A stretch of 64,000 nucleotides of DNA. It comes from Bacteroidales bacterium (lineage in GTDB: Bacteria > Bacteroidota > Bacteroidia > Bacteroidales > VadinHA17). This document shows, in pieces, positions 21,071 to 29,500 of the stretch. Both the position numbers and the translations under genes were made by a program. The notes beneath the pieces are model-generated. The model saw nothing but the letters and a program-made list of their open reading frames with translations, did no database searches and had not been told where the DNA came from. The stretch lies in NCBI GenBank assembly GCA_021371855.1, contig JAJFVL010000040.1, positions 40,018 to 104,017 of the forward strand, given 5' to 3'. How positions within the stretch are numbered: the stretch's first letter is position 1; the number at the start of each line of letters is the position of its first letter.

Positions 21071-22168
21071 TTATAGGTATTTTTCTTTTGTCTCCTTTTT
21101 AACATCCTCAAGATAATTCTTGATATTTTGCTCTTCTTCCTTTTTTACAATCAGAAGAACATCTTCTGATTCAACAACAATAAAATCATTAAGCCCCTGA
21201 ATAACAGCTATTTTATTAGGCGAAAGATGAAATATATTCCCTTTATTGTCGTACGAAAAAACGTTACCTTTTACAATGGAATTACCTTTTTTGTCACTTT
21301 TGGAATGTTTATATAGCGAACTCCAGGTACCAAGATCCGACCAACCTATATCTGTACACATAACATATACATTATCTGCCTTTTCCATTATTCCATAATC
21401 AATGGAGATACTTGGGCATTCAGTGTACGTCTTCCCGATAAAGCTTTTTTCCTGCTTTGTTCCAAAAATATTTCTTCCTTCATCAAACACAGAATAAATA
21501 TCAGGCAGATATTTTTCAAATGCTGAAAGAATGGCATTAATATTCCAGATAAAGATTCCCGAGTTCCAGTAAAAATCACCGCTTTCCAGAAATACCTTTG
21601 CAAGATCGATACCAGGCTTTTCTGTAAATGTCTTGACCTTAAGAAGTTTCCCATAACCTTTTACTGGTTTTTTCTGATCAGCCTGTATATAACCGTATCC
21701 GGTTTCAGGTCTGTCGGGTTTTATCCCAAGAGTAACCAGAGCATCATGCCCCTTTGCAAAGTCAAAACAGTTAAGTAACTCTTCACAGAATTTATCCTCT
21801 TTGACAATCAGGTGATCCGATGGTGTAACTGCAATTACGGCATCAGGATTTTCCCTTAATATTCTGAAGGTACCACAGGCAATACAAGGTGCTGTATTAC
21901 GGCGTAAAGGTTCTCCAAGCACACGGGAAGGATCGATCCCCAGCTGCTCCACAACAAGATCTTTATGATCTGCATTTGTTACAACAAAAATATTTTCAGT
22001 GGGGCATATTGAACTAAACCGTCTGAAGGTTTGTTGGATAAGTGTTTCTCCCGTTCCGAGAATATCAAGAAACTGTTTTGGCTTTTCACGGCGGCTCAGC
22101 GGCCAGAAACGGCTACCCACCCCTCCCGCCATTATTATCACATATCTGTTATCCATAAAAAAATTCAA
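21071..22168 (-). CDS. manC: Mannose-1-phosphate guanylyltransferase
   Basis: A 365-residue nucleotidyltransferase with the GTP-binding signature IIMAGGVGSRFWPLSRREKP near the N-terminus, VTPSDHLI, EKPGIDLA and the WNSGIFIW motif. It makes GDP-mannose from mannose-1-phosphate and GTP. The protein has only the catalytic domain with a short left-handed helix region and lacks the phosphomannose isomerase half of bifunctional ManC proteins. A second ATG at 22156, four residues in, is an equally good start. The gene stands alone; a TATATTTG box is 19 bp upstream on the same strand. Confidence 0.9.
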   Translation of the reverse strand: MNFFMDNRYVIIMAGGVGSRFWPLSRREKPKQFLDILGTGETLIQQTFRRFSSICPTENIFVVTNADHKDLVVEQLGIDPSRVLGEPLRRNTAPCIACGTFRILRENPDAVIAVTPSDHLIVKEDKFCEELLNCFDFAKGHDALVTLGIKPDRPETGYGYIQADQKKPVKGYGKLLKVKTFTEKPGIDLAKVFLESGDFYWNSGIFIWNINAILSAFEKYLPDIYSVFDEGRNIFGTKQEKSFIGKTYTECPSISIDYGIMEKADNVYVMCTDIGWSDLGTWSSLYKHSKSDKKGNSIVKGNVFSYDNKGNIFHLSPNKIAVIQGLNDFIVVESEDVLLIVKKEEEQNIKNYLEDVKKETKEKYL

Positions 22169-22186
22169 TTAATTCAACAAGTTACA

Positions 22187-22194
22187 CAAATATA
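22187..22194 (-). promoter_or_regulatory. Candidate -7 element for manC
   Basis: On the minus strand this reads TATATTTG, matching TAnnTTTG. A TTTTTG lies only 14 bp further upstream, shorter than the usual spacing, so support is moderate. Confidence 0.35.
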
Positions 22195-22244
22195 TAATTA
22201 ATTGGTTTCAAAAACTCCGGTAATAGAAATACCACAAAAATTTG

Positions 22245-22252
22245 TAATTTTG
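22245..22252 (+). promoter_or_regulatory. Candidate -7 element for mlaE-mlaF
   Basis: TAATTTTG matches TAnnTTTG and ends 20 bp before the mlaE-like ATG. No clear -33 element is seen. Confidence 0.4.
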
Positions 22253-22272
22253 ATGCTTCTTATAATAAGAAG

Positions 22273-23016
22273 ATGATTAAGTTTCTGACGCTGTTCGGAC
22301 AATATTTTTTAATGCTTAAAAAGGTTTTTTCCAAACCTGAAAAAGCTTCTATCTATTATAAACAAACCCTGAAGGAGTTTGTAAATCTTGGCCTGACTTC
22401 AGTCGGGATCATTACCGTTATTTCCTTCTTCATGGGAGCAGTAATTACCCTTCAGACAGCTTATAATACGGAAAATCCAATATACCCTAAATATCTTGTC
22501 GGCCTGGGCTGTCGTGATTCGATACTCCTCGAGTTTTCTTCCACTATTGCTGCACTCATACTTGCCGGGAAAGTTGGTTCGAGCATCTCATCCGAAATCG
22601 GAACAATGAGGATTACCGAACAAATAGATGCTCTTGAGATCATGGGAGTGAATTCTGCTTCTTATCTCATACTTCCAAAATTAATTGCGACTTTGTTCTT
22701 TAACCCGATACTTACATTGATAAGCATAGTAATAGGTATAGTGGGAGGTTGGATCGCCGGTTCAGTGACAGGTGTTGTACCCTCTGAGGATTTTATTTAT
22801 GGAATTCAATACGCATTTATACCATATTATGTAGTATATGCACTGATAAAAACTGTCTTCTTTGCATTCATAATAACCAGTGTTTCTGCATTTGAGGGAT
22901 ATTATGTCGAAGGCGGATCCCTCGAAGTAGGGAGGGCAAGTACAAAAGCAGTTGTTTACAGCAGTGTACTGATATTGCTGTTCAATGTAATACTCACTCA
23001 GCTCCTTTTGTCATGA
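22273..23016 (+). CDS. mlaE: MlaE-type ABC transporter permease
   Basis: A 247-residue polytopic permease of the MlaE/YrbE family, with the family segments FFMGAVITLQTAY, AGKVGSSISSEIGTMRITEQIDAL and the C-terminal SAFEGYYVEGGSLEVGRAST. These transporters move phospholipids between the inner and outer membranes. The stop overlaps the ATPase start as ATGA. No MCE-domain substrate-binding protein (MlaD) follows in this window, although it may be encoded elsewhere. Confidence 0.9.
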   Translation: MIKFLTLFGQYFLMLKKVFSKPEKASIYYKQTLKEFVNLGLTSVGIITVISFFMGAVITLQTAYNTENPIYPKYLVGLGCRDSILLEFSSTIAALILAGKVGSSISSEIGTMRITEQIDALEIMGVNSASYLILPKLIATLFFNPILTLISIVIGIVGGWIAGSVTGVVPSEDFIYGIQYAFIPYYVVYALIKTVFFAFIITSVSAFEGYYVEGGSLEVGRASTKAVVYSSVLILLFNVILTQLLLS

Positions 23017-23768
23017 TTAATATTAAAAACTTATATAAATCGTTCAATGGGAAGTGCGTTCTTAATGATATCTCGGTTACATTCGAAACAGGAAAAACCA
23101 ACCTTATAATCGGCAGAAGCGGATCTGGTAAAACAGTTCTGCTAAAATCGATTGTTGGCCTTCATGAAATAGATGAGGGAGAGATCTGGTACGAAAATAC
23201 TCTGTTTAACAAACTTGAGTTTACAGATAAAAAAAAGATCCGCAGTGAAATGGGAATGTTGTTCCAGGGAAGTGCACTCTTTGATTCCCTGACGGTGGAA
23301 CAGAATGTCCGTTTCCCTCTTGATATGTTCTCTGATATAAGTATCGAAGAAAAAAACGAAAGGGTTAATTTCTGCCTCAAAAGAGTCGATATTGTGAATT
23401 CCAATAATTTATACCCCTCTGAATTATCGGGTGGTATGAAAAAAAGGGTTGCAATAGCCAGGGCAATATCATTAAATCCAAAATATCTTTTCTGTGATGA
23501 GCCCAATTCTGGTCTCGACCCGATAACCGCCATAATGATTGATGCTCTCATTAAAGAGCTTACAGAGGAATATTCAATGACTACAATTGTCAACACTCAC
23601 GACATGAACTCCGTTATGGAGATCGGAGAAAAAATTGTATTTATCAGCGATGGAGAAAAATGCTGGGAAGGAAGTAAAAATGATGTCCTTAATTCAGATT
23701 GTGAATCATTGAATGATTTTATATTCGCAAATTCCCTTGCCAAAAAACTCAGGCAAACAAAGAAATAA
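23013..23768 (+). CDS. mlaF: MlaF-type ABC transporter ATPase
   Basis: A 251-residue ATP-binding subunit with Walker A GRSGSGKT (about residues 34-41), signature LSGGMKKRVAIARA, Walker B YLFCDEPNSGLDP and the switch histidine in VNTHDMNSV. The LSGGM signature and PNSGLDP are characteristic of MlaF. It works with the permease encoded directly upstream; the four-base overlap implies coupled translation. It converges on the small DUF4834 gene, with two bases between the ends. Confidence 0.92.
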   Translation: MINIKNLYKSFNGKCVLNDISVTFETGKTNLIIGRSGSGKTVLLKSIVGLHEIDEGEIWYENTLFNKLEFTDKKKIRSEMGMLFQGSALFDSLTVEQNVRFPLDMFSDISIEEKNERVNFCLKRVDIVNSNNLYPSELSGGMKKRVAIARAISLNPKYLFCDEPNSGLDPITAIMIDALIKELTEEYSMTTIVNTHDMNSVMEIGEKIVFISDGEKCWEGSKNDVLNSDCESLNDFIFANSLAKKLRQTKK

Positions 23769-23770
23769 TC

Positions 23771-23980
23771 TTATTTTTTCATTTTATCAATTTCTTCATA
23801 ATCAATATATTCTCCCACCTCCTTAGAAACACCTTTTTCCCTGAATGTCCACTTTTTCTTCTGCTCCTCCCTTTGTGAAGAAGGTTCATCAGCATCTCCT
23901 GATCTGAAAGACCTGATTATAGATCTGATAATCAGATAGATCAATAAATTAATTAGTATAAAACGTATTAAAACCATCAT
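23771..23980 (-). CDS. Small membrane protein, DUF4834-like
   Basis: 69 residues: one N-terminal hydrophobic helix (about residues 3-21), a charged linker, and the C-terminal signature GEYIDYEEIDK typical of the DUF4834 family of Bacteroidota. Function is unknown. It is the last gene of a minus-strand group and starts 11 bp after the stop of the DUF5723 gene. Two adjacent ATG codons leave the start uncertain by one residue. Confidence 0.75.
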   Translation of the reverse strand: MMVLIRFILINLLIYLIIRSIIRSFRSGDADEPSSQREEQKKKWTFREKGVSKEVGEYIDYEEIDKMKK

Positions 23981-23991
23981 TATTAAAATAA

Positions 23992-25464
23992 TTATTCAAC
24001 CAATATCATCGGTTTGTCATTCTTTTCCCTGACCTTATTACCAAAAACAATATTCATCCCTAATCGTAAATTCACAGTATTCCAGCATGAAGGAAGAGGA
24101 ATCGTGCTATCATCAATTATAACTTTGTTCCACATTATTGGTATTCTGTCTGCAAGCATATAAAATTGAAAAAAACCTGCTCTGAAAGCAAGCCCTGCAC
24201 CAATATTGTCAACCCGGTGATTGGCAAAAGTATAACCCAGACTTGTGGATAAGGAATTTCCAAGATTCACATTTGCCGACAATGTAAGTGATTCACGTAT
24301 CTGCCGGCCTATTATTCTGCTATATGACAATAGTCCTACTGAAAATTTATCTGTAAGGTTATAACTTCCACCTAAAGTAATACCGTAAGGAAGCCAGGTA
24401 GTGAAAGGTTTGCTTGTCCTGGATACTTTAAAAGCATTCTTAAGTGAATCGAGCATATCATCTGCCACTTCATCAAATGTTTTTGTTCTGTTAACCACAT
24501 CAACCATATTTAACCCGCTGAATTCAAATTGATTTTTAGACTTTAGGTTTGTAATTTCCTTTTTCCACCTGATATATCCTATGTCAGTTATTGCTGCCGA
24601 AACCATTAATTTTTCTGAGATATTATAAGTAGCCCCTATATCGAAACCAAGTCCCATATTTTTATTACTCAGTAGAAAATCTTCTATTCCGCTTCCTGTG
24701 TTAAACCTTTCATCATCAATATCAATACTTTTGATATCCTGATTCTCATCCATAATAACTTTAACAGGACCGCTTATATTTACAGCAAGGTCAGCATCAA
24801 AGGTATGAGAATAATCTTCGTTTACAGTTATTCCCAGCAATCTGTTATCAATTGAAGCTCCTGCTATCCCAAACAAAAGTTTTCCTTTTATTCCTATTCT
24901 CAACTTGTCAGAAAAATCTTTTGAAAAGCCCAGCCCTATCTCGCGGTAATATTTTAAATCTCCCCTGAGTGAAGAAAGATCTATTTTGTCACCGATAAAT
25001 TGTTCATTCCCCTTCAGTACAAGCTTTAAAAGGTTACCTGGGATTACAGTATTACCGTCCACACGCTCGGTAATATCAAGAAAAACATAGCTGCTTTTAC
25101 CTACAGAAAATCCAAGTCCGAACAGTTGAACTGCGATCTCCGGTTCCAATGAGTTTTTATCATAGATTTTATCAATAAAATCATCAACATCATAATCGGG
25201 ATGTAGGAAAGTGATGATCGAATCCGAAGATTCTGCTTTCATAAAAACATCCGAGAAATTAACAAAATTATTGTTGATATTCATATTAATTCCAGATAAT
25301 ACCGGCAATCCAATGTATAATGAATTGGAGGATCTCAGGGCAGGATTGACCAGATGATTCTGAGGCAGATTCATGTAGTACAATATCTGACTGTTTTGAG
25401 CAGACACTCTGGTAACCATTAATACCAACAATAAACTCAGAATATATTTTCTTTCCCCTTTCAT
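23992..25464 (-). CDS. DUF5723 family outer-membrane beta-barrel protein
   Basis: 490 residues with a signal peptide (hydrophobic residues 7-19, cleavage near SAQNS). The mature N-terminus resembles the PorP/SprF entry motif (MNLPQNHLVNPALRSSNS), followed by many amphipathic strands consistent with a barrel; this is the DUF5723 family. No function is established. It follows a lipoprotein gene in the same orientation and precedes the DUF4834 gene, so these are probably one envelope operon. Confidence 0.8.
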   Translation of the reverse strand: MKGERKYILSLLLVLMVTRVSAQNSQILYYMNLPQNHLVNPALRSSNSLYIGLPVLSGINMNINNNFVNFSDVFMKAESSDSIITFLHPDYDVDDFIDKIYDKNSLEPEIAVQLFGLGFSVGKSSYVFLDITERVDGNTVIPGNLLKLVLKGNEQFIGDKIDLSSLRGDLKYYREIGLGFSKDFSDKLRIGIKGKLLFGIAGASIDNRLLGITVNEDYSHTFDADLAVNISGPVKVIMDENQDIKSIDIDDERFNTGSGIEDFLLSNKNMGLGFDIGATYNISEKLMVSAAITDIGYIRWKKEITNLKSKNQFEFSGLNMVDVVNRTKTFDEVADDMLDSLKNAFKVSRTSKPFTTWLPYGITLGGSYNLTDKFSVGLLSYSRIIGRQIRESLTLSANVNLGNSLSTSLGYTFANHRVDNIGAGLAFRAGFFQFYMLADRIPIMWNKVIIDDSTIPLPSCWNTVNLRLGMNIVFGNKVREKNDKPMILVE

Positions 25465-25486
25465 ATTGTCTTTATATTTTTTAGGG

Positions 25487-26710
25487 TCACTTTAGGTTAA
25501 TATTAGCTTTCAGAACCATAGCTGCCGTAAAATCAATCTTATAGTCAGAGTAAATCTTAACATTCTGTGAAGTATTACCTGTAGTGTTAAAAGTGAACGT
25601 AAAAATGATTTTATCAGCTTTTTCAATCGAGTTGAAAAACTCTTCTGTGAATTCAATTTTTGTTGTTGTTTCAGTTACCTCATTAATCCTGGTTTTGCCA
25701 TTGCTGTCTACAGGAGCAGAATGAATAATATCATTTGCGGCAACCGTGCTTATAACCGAATCTTCCTTTGAATCGAACAGACTCATTTCGACAGAAACCG
25801 CAAGAGGAAATTCATTCTTTGCATTGATGATAACGGATAAACTTTCAAAGTCCTGAGACGAAACAGCATCATCTCCATCTTCATCCAGAAAGTTATCTAC
25901 TGTATCTGCAAACTGAAGGTTTTGCATCCTGAATTCCAGAGGGATTTCAATTTCAACTGAACCATAAATACGGCTTTGCAGGAACTGACTGTTAACCAAA
26001 GAGGTAGTAACGGTTGCAGTACCGGAAAAATCAATTTTTTCAGGAAGCATGGAAGCAATTTCGGGCAAAGAGGAGTTCAACTTGTTAATGATGAATACAT
26101 CTGCAGTGTCTTTCTTTCCGGAACCGGGTGAAGTTATCTGAAAGGGGGCCAGATTAAGATCAACTGTATTGTTATCTCTCTTACCTCTTGCATTAAATGT
26201 CATTTCAATAGAGTCGGTAAAGGAGTTTTTATAATTTAACCTGATTGAAGGATCTGAAATAAGGATGGTCCCCTCAATGTGGCTTAGTATATCTTCAATA
26301 TCAGAATCAAAAGTCTCCGGTTTGAAATCTGCAACATACTTTAAAGCTACCCCTTTTGAATAATTATCAGGACTCAGATAGTTGAGGCCAAGCTTATCAA
26401 AATAACTTTCATTAAGCTTCCCTGCTTTCAACGAAGTGTGAAAATCCGACCCCTTCAAATAAAATACCGAATCTTCATGGAAAATAAGCTTAATGAAATT
26501 ATCCTCATCGAAAACCACAGTGTCGCTCTGTTCAACAATGTCGCTGAATAAAATATTCCCCTTGACTGCTGATATAGCAAACGTTGGTGCCAGATGAGCT
26601 TCTTCTGAAAGCTTGTTCATATCGTAGGTCTCTTTTATACAGCTTATGGTAAAAAGGATCATGACTATTGAAATAAACAGGAATATTCTTCTTAACATAA
26701 TCTTTCTCAT
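25487..26710 (-). CDS. Uncharacterised lipoprotein
   Basis: 407 residues starting with a signal peptide and lipobox FTISC, so probably an outer-membrane lipoprotein. The rest is beta-rich, with repeated segments on spacing like FSDIVEQSDTVVFDED; I do not recognise a named domain. The ATG overlaps the stop of the upstream DUF3352-like gene as ATGA, indicating translational coupling. Its neighbour downstream is the DUF5723 barrel, so a joint role at the outer membrane is a reasonable inference. Confidence 0.75.
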   Translation of the reverse strand: MRKIMLRRIFLFISIVMILFTISCIKETYDMNKLSEEAHLAPTFAISAVKGNILFSDIVEQSDTVVFDEDNFIKLIFHEDSVFYLKGSDFHTSLKAGKLNESYFDKLGLNYLSPDNYSKGVALKYVADFKPETFDSDIEDILSHIEGTILISDPSIRLNYKNSFTDSIEMTFNARGKRDNNTVDLNLAPFQITSPGSGKKDTADVFIINKLNSSLPEIASMLPEKIDFSGTATVTTSLVNSQFLQSRIYGSVEIEIPLEFRMQNLQFADTVDNFLDEDGDDAVSSQDFESLSVIINAKNEFPLAVSVEMSLFDSKEDSVISTVAANDIIHSAPVDSNGKTRINEVTETTTKIEFTEEFFNSIEKADKIIFTFTFNTTGNTSQNVKIYSDYKIDFTAAMVLKANINLK

Positions 26711-29382
26711 TTGATATCAATATCTATTTTATAACTGTACAGAAATTTGTCTGAGCTGCCGGTAATAAGACGCCAGCCGCTTTTATCAGACAATTTCCCG
26801 ATTGAGAACACAGATGCCCCTTTTAAAGGAAATCCATTCATTATTTCTCCGGTTTCATCAATCATATAGATCATATTTTCATTAGCGTCAAATAACCCTA
26901 TTTTTCGATCCGGACTTGAAAAAATAAAATTTACAAGACCTGAAAGATTTTCTGAATTAAATCTTTTTGTAAAGATCTCCGCTTTATCGTTATCATAAAG
27001 ATACAATATCCCTTTTTCAATAAAAATATACTCACCAAAACTATCCCCGTCTATGTCAAAAAAATCAAACATATGGTCATCCGGGAGTTTCCTCAGGCTG
27101 ATTTTTTTGACACTGCCATCAAAATAAATTTGTTGTACTGTCCCATCAGGTGATGAGCATACTACATAAGGATCTGAACCGGCATTCAACCTCATTGCCG
27201 ATCCATTGGCCCGTGCAACAGGCTCTTTCAGGTCTATCCTTTTATTCCCGGTTCGGTCGAGGAAATAAACTGACGTTTCATCAGAAGCAACCAGATAATC
27301 TTTGCCTGAAACTTTGAAATAATTTATTTCTGACTTTACCAGTCCTGAAGTCCTGAACGGTTTCCATCCTTTTACTGCACTTCCCGTTTTATCATATGAA
27401 TAAATTTTCTTATCATCCCCGGCGACATATAGCCTGTAATTCAGGTTATTATCATAGTCAACAAGTACAAGGGGATTAGTTGCCGGCGATTTTAATTTTA
27501 CCGGATATTTTCCGACATAATTACCATTCCGGTCGAGAAGATGCAAATAATTCCTGCCTGAGAACAGCAATTGATATTTCCCGTTCCGGAAATAATCAAT
27601 CATATAAATATTACCTGTTATTTTCTCCATTAAAGGTACTTTCCATATCACACGTCCGGCATCATTTATCAGGTAAGCATTGTTTTTGAGGTCCTGAATA
27701 AAAATTTCCTTTGCCCCGGTATAATGATTTGCAAAAAAGAATGGCTTTGTTCCTGAACACGTGTCGAGTAATGTCGTCCACTCAATAGTTGATTCAGATC
27801 TTGCACTTTCACTGAATTTTATCGATAGACTATTATAGATCATATTATTACTGGAGGCAAGCTGACATCCAATTGCTTTAATTTTATAAATTGAATTATT
27901 ATTCAATTTAAGGCACTTAACTATATCATCGTTCAGAAATCCCCCGAGATAATCAATAATCTTCGACGGGACGCAATAGAAGAAATAACCTGCACGGCTG
28001 GGAAGAGTACTTTCAAAATCACGATATGTCACGTCATTGGTAAGTGTCTTATTGAGAATATTATTGTAAAATAACTCTGAAATGGTGGCATACGAGCTTC
28101 CCGTAATCATGAAATTATCATAAAAAGAGAAATACGAATCATCAAATCCCGGGGCAAATCCAGGCACCATTACCTCTGCAAAACCTTTAAAGCGAGTCTT
28201 GTAAACCGGAATTCTGGTATTTGCATCATCTTCATAATAACTTACCTCCTTCTCTGCCCCCAGCTCTTCAAGAAATATTTGTTCAGCCTGAGGTCTGTTG
28301 GTTAATTCATATATAATCAATGCATTATCATTAGCAGACTTCTCTTTCATATTAAGATAGGCTCTCGTAATTTCTTCTCCCGCATATTCCGACAGTCTGG
28401 CTGCAAGTTTATTGATTTCGTGATAAGCAGAAGTGTCTTGTTTATTTGTCAGACTTCCCTTCGGGATACCTTGTGTTTCAAAAAGTACCGTTGATGAAGG
28501 AAGAATTTTATAGGTATGAAATTCATGCGGCGGAAGAAACTGATAATTGTAAAGTATTTCCGTTGTATCGGTGCACTCGGTGTATCCGCTCAAAACAAGG
28601 CCATTTTCATTAATAAATATATCTCCTTCTGAAGTTCCGGCCATTTTAACAATTTTATCTGCAATACTTCGGGCATCACTTCTAAAAAATGTTTTGGAAA
28701 ACTCATTGAGATTGGAGAAAACCAAAAATATTTTATCTTCATTTTTCCCTGAAGCCTGGAACACTTTTGAAAAACCAGTCAGATTTCTTATATCAACCTC
28801 TTTGCCGATCTGTATAAAAGCTTTCTTAATAAGATCTTCCGAACTGCTGCATACTATTAGTCCCGACATTATGGAGATATATGCAGTGTCTTTCCGGCTA
28901 TTAACTATAAAAGGAATTTTAAGAATTGAATTTTTGCCTGTTTTGCTTCCGGTCACATATTTAATACCTGAAGATTGCAGTACTCCTTTTAGATGCCGGT
29001 TAGTTTCCCCTGATACAGCCATCGAAAGAAGTGGTTCAAGTTTCCCTTCCTTTGACGGGTGAAATGATATAACTGAAGAACCATTGCTTAATAACTCCTT
29101 GAATGCCGGCTTATTAAGCTGATCATCAAGATATTTCAATTTACGGTAGAATTCATCAAACTCTTTAATCTTCCCTGTTTCACCAAATAGTCCTTTCCCT
29201 GTTGTCAGAGAATTCAGAAAGCTTCGGAGATCAACAGTCTCGATAACAATACAGGCTCCCGGAGATATCGCTTTATATGGATCTGTAAGCAGGTTTTTTC
29301 TTCCTTGCTGAAGGAAGTAACCCATAACGGCAAGACCTAAAACAAGAAACACCAGAAAAATGACTGTGACTCTTTTTCCCAC
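26707..29382 (-). CDS. Large membrane-anchored protein, DUF3352-like with C-terminal beta-propeller-like repeats
   Basis: 891 residues beginning at a GTG preceded by GAGG. A single N-terminal helix (about 5-24) anchors a periplasmic body. The N-terminal half (about 30-540) resembles DUF3352 proteins. The C-terminal third has repeated blade-like units such as YLHLLDRNGNYVGKYP, IYSYDKTGSAVKGW, VYFLDRTGNK and MIYMIDETGEIMNGFPL, consistent with a PQQ- or WD-like propeller. Function is unknown. It heads the minus-strand group of DUF3352-like, lipoprotein, DUF5723 and DUF4834 genes. Confidence 0.75.
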   Translation of the reverse strand: MGKRVTVIFLVFLVLGLAVMGYFLQQGRKNLLTDPYKAISPGACIVIETVDLRSFLNSLTTGKGLFGETGKIKEFDEFYRKLKYLDDQLNKPAFKELLSNGSSVISFHPSKEGKLEPLLSMAVSGETNRHLKGVLQSSGIKYVTGSKTGKNSILKIPFIVNSRKDTAYISIMSGLIVCSSSEDLIKKAFIQIGKEVDIRNLTGFSKVFQASGKNEDKIFLVFSNLNEFSKTFFRSDARSIADKIVKMAGTSEGDIFINENGLVLSGYTECTDTTEILYNYQFLPPHEFHTYKILPSSTVLFETQGIPKGSLTNKQDTSAYHEINKLAARLSEYAGEEITRAYLNMKEKSANDNALIIYELTNRPQAEQIFLEELGAEKEVSYYEDDANTRIPVYKTRFKGFAEVMVPGFAPGFDDSYFSFYDNFMITGSSYATISELFYNNILNKTLTNDVTYRDFESTLPSRAGYFFYCVPSKIIDYLGGFLNDDIVKCLKLNNNSIYKIKAIGCQLASSNNMIYNSLSIKFSESARSESTIEWTTLLDTCSGTKPFFFANHYTGAKEIFIQDLKNNAYLINDAGRVIWKVPLMEKITGNIYMIDYFRNGKYQLLFSGRNYLHLLDRNGNYVGKYPVKLKSPATNPLVLVDYDNNLNYRLYVAGDDKKIYSYDKTGSAVKGWKPFRTSGLVKSEINYFKVSGKDYLVASDETSVYFLDRTGNKRIDLKEPVARANGSAMRLNAGSDPYVVCSSPDGTVQQIYFDGSVKKISLRKLPDDHMFDFFDIDGDSFGEYIFIEKGILYLYDNDKAEIFTKRFNSENLSGLVNFIFSSPDRKIGLFDANENMIYMIDETGEIMNGFPLKGASVFSIGKLSDKSGWRLITGSSDKFLYSYKIDIDIK

Positions 29383-29500
29383 CTCAGATCATTAATGAAT
29401 ATTATATCTCAAAATTAACAATTAAAAGATAAAACCCGTAAAGAGCCATGACCTTAAGATTGTATTAAAATCTGTCAATAAAGATATGATTCACCTTAAG

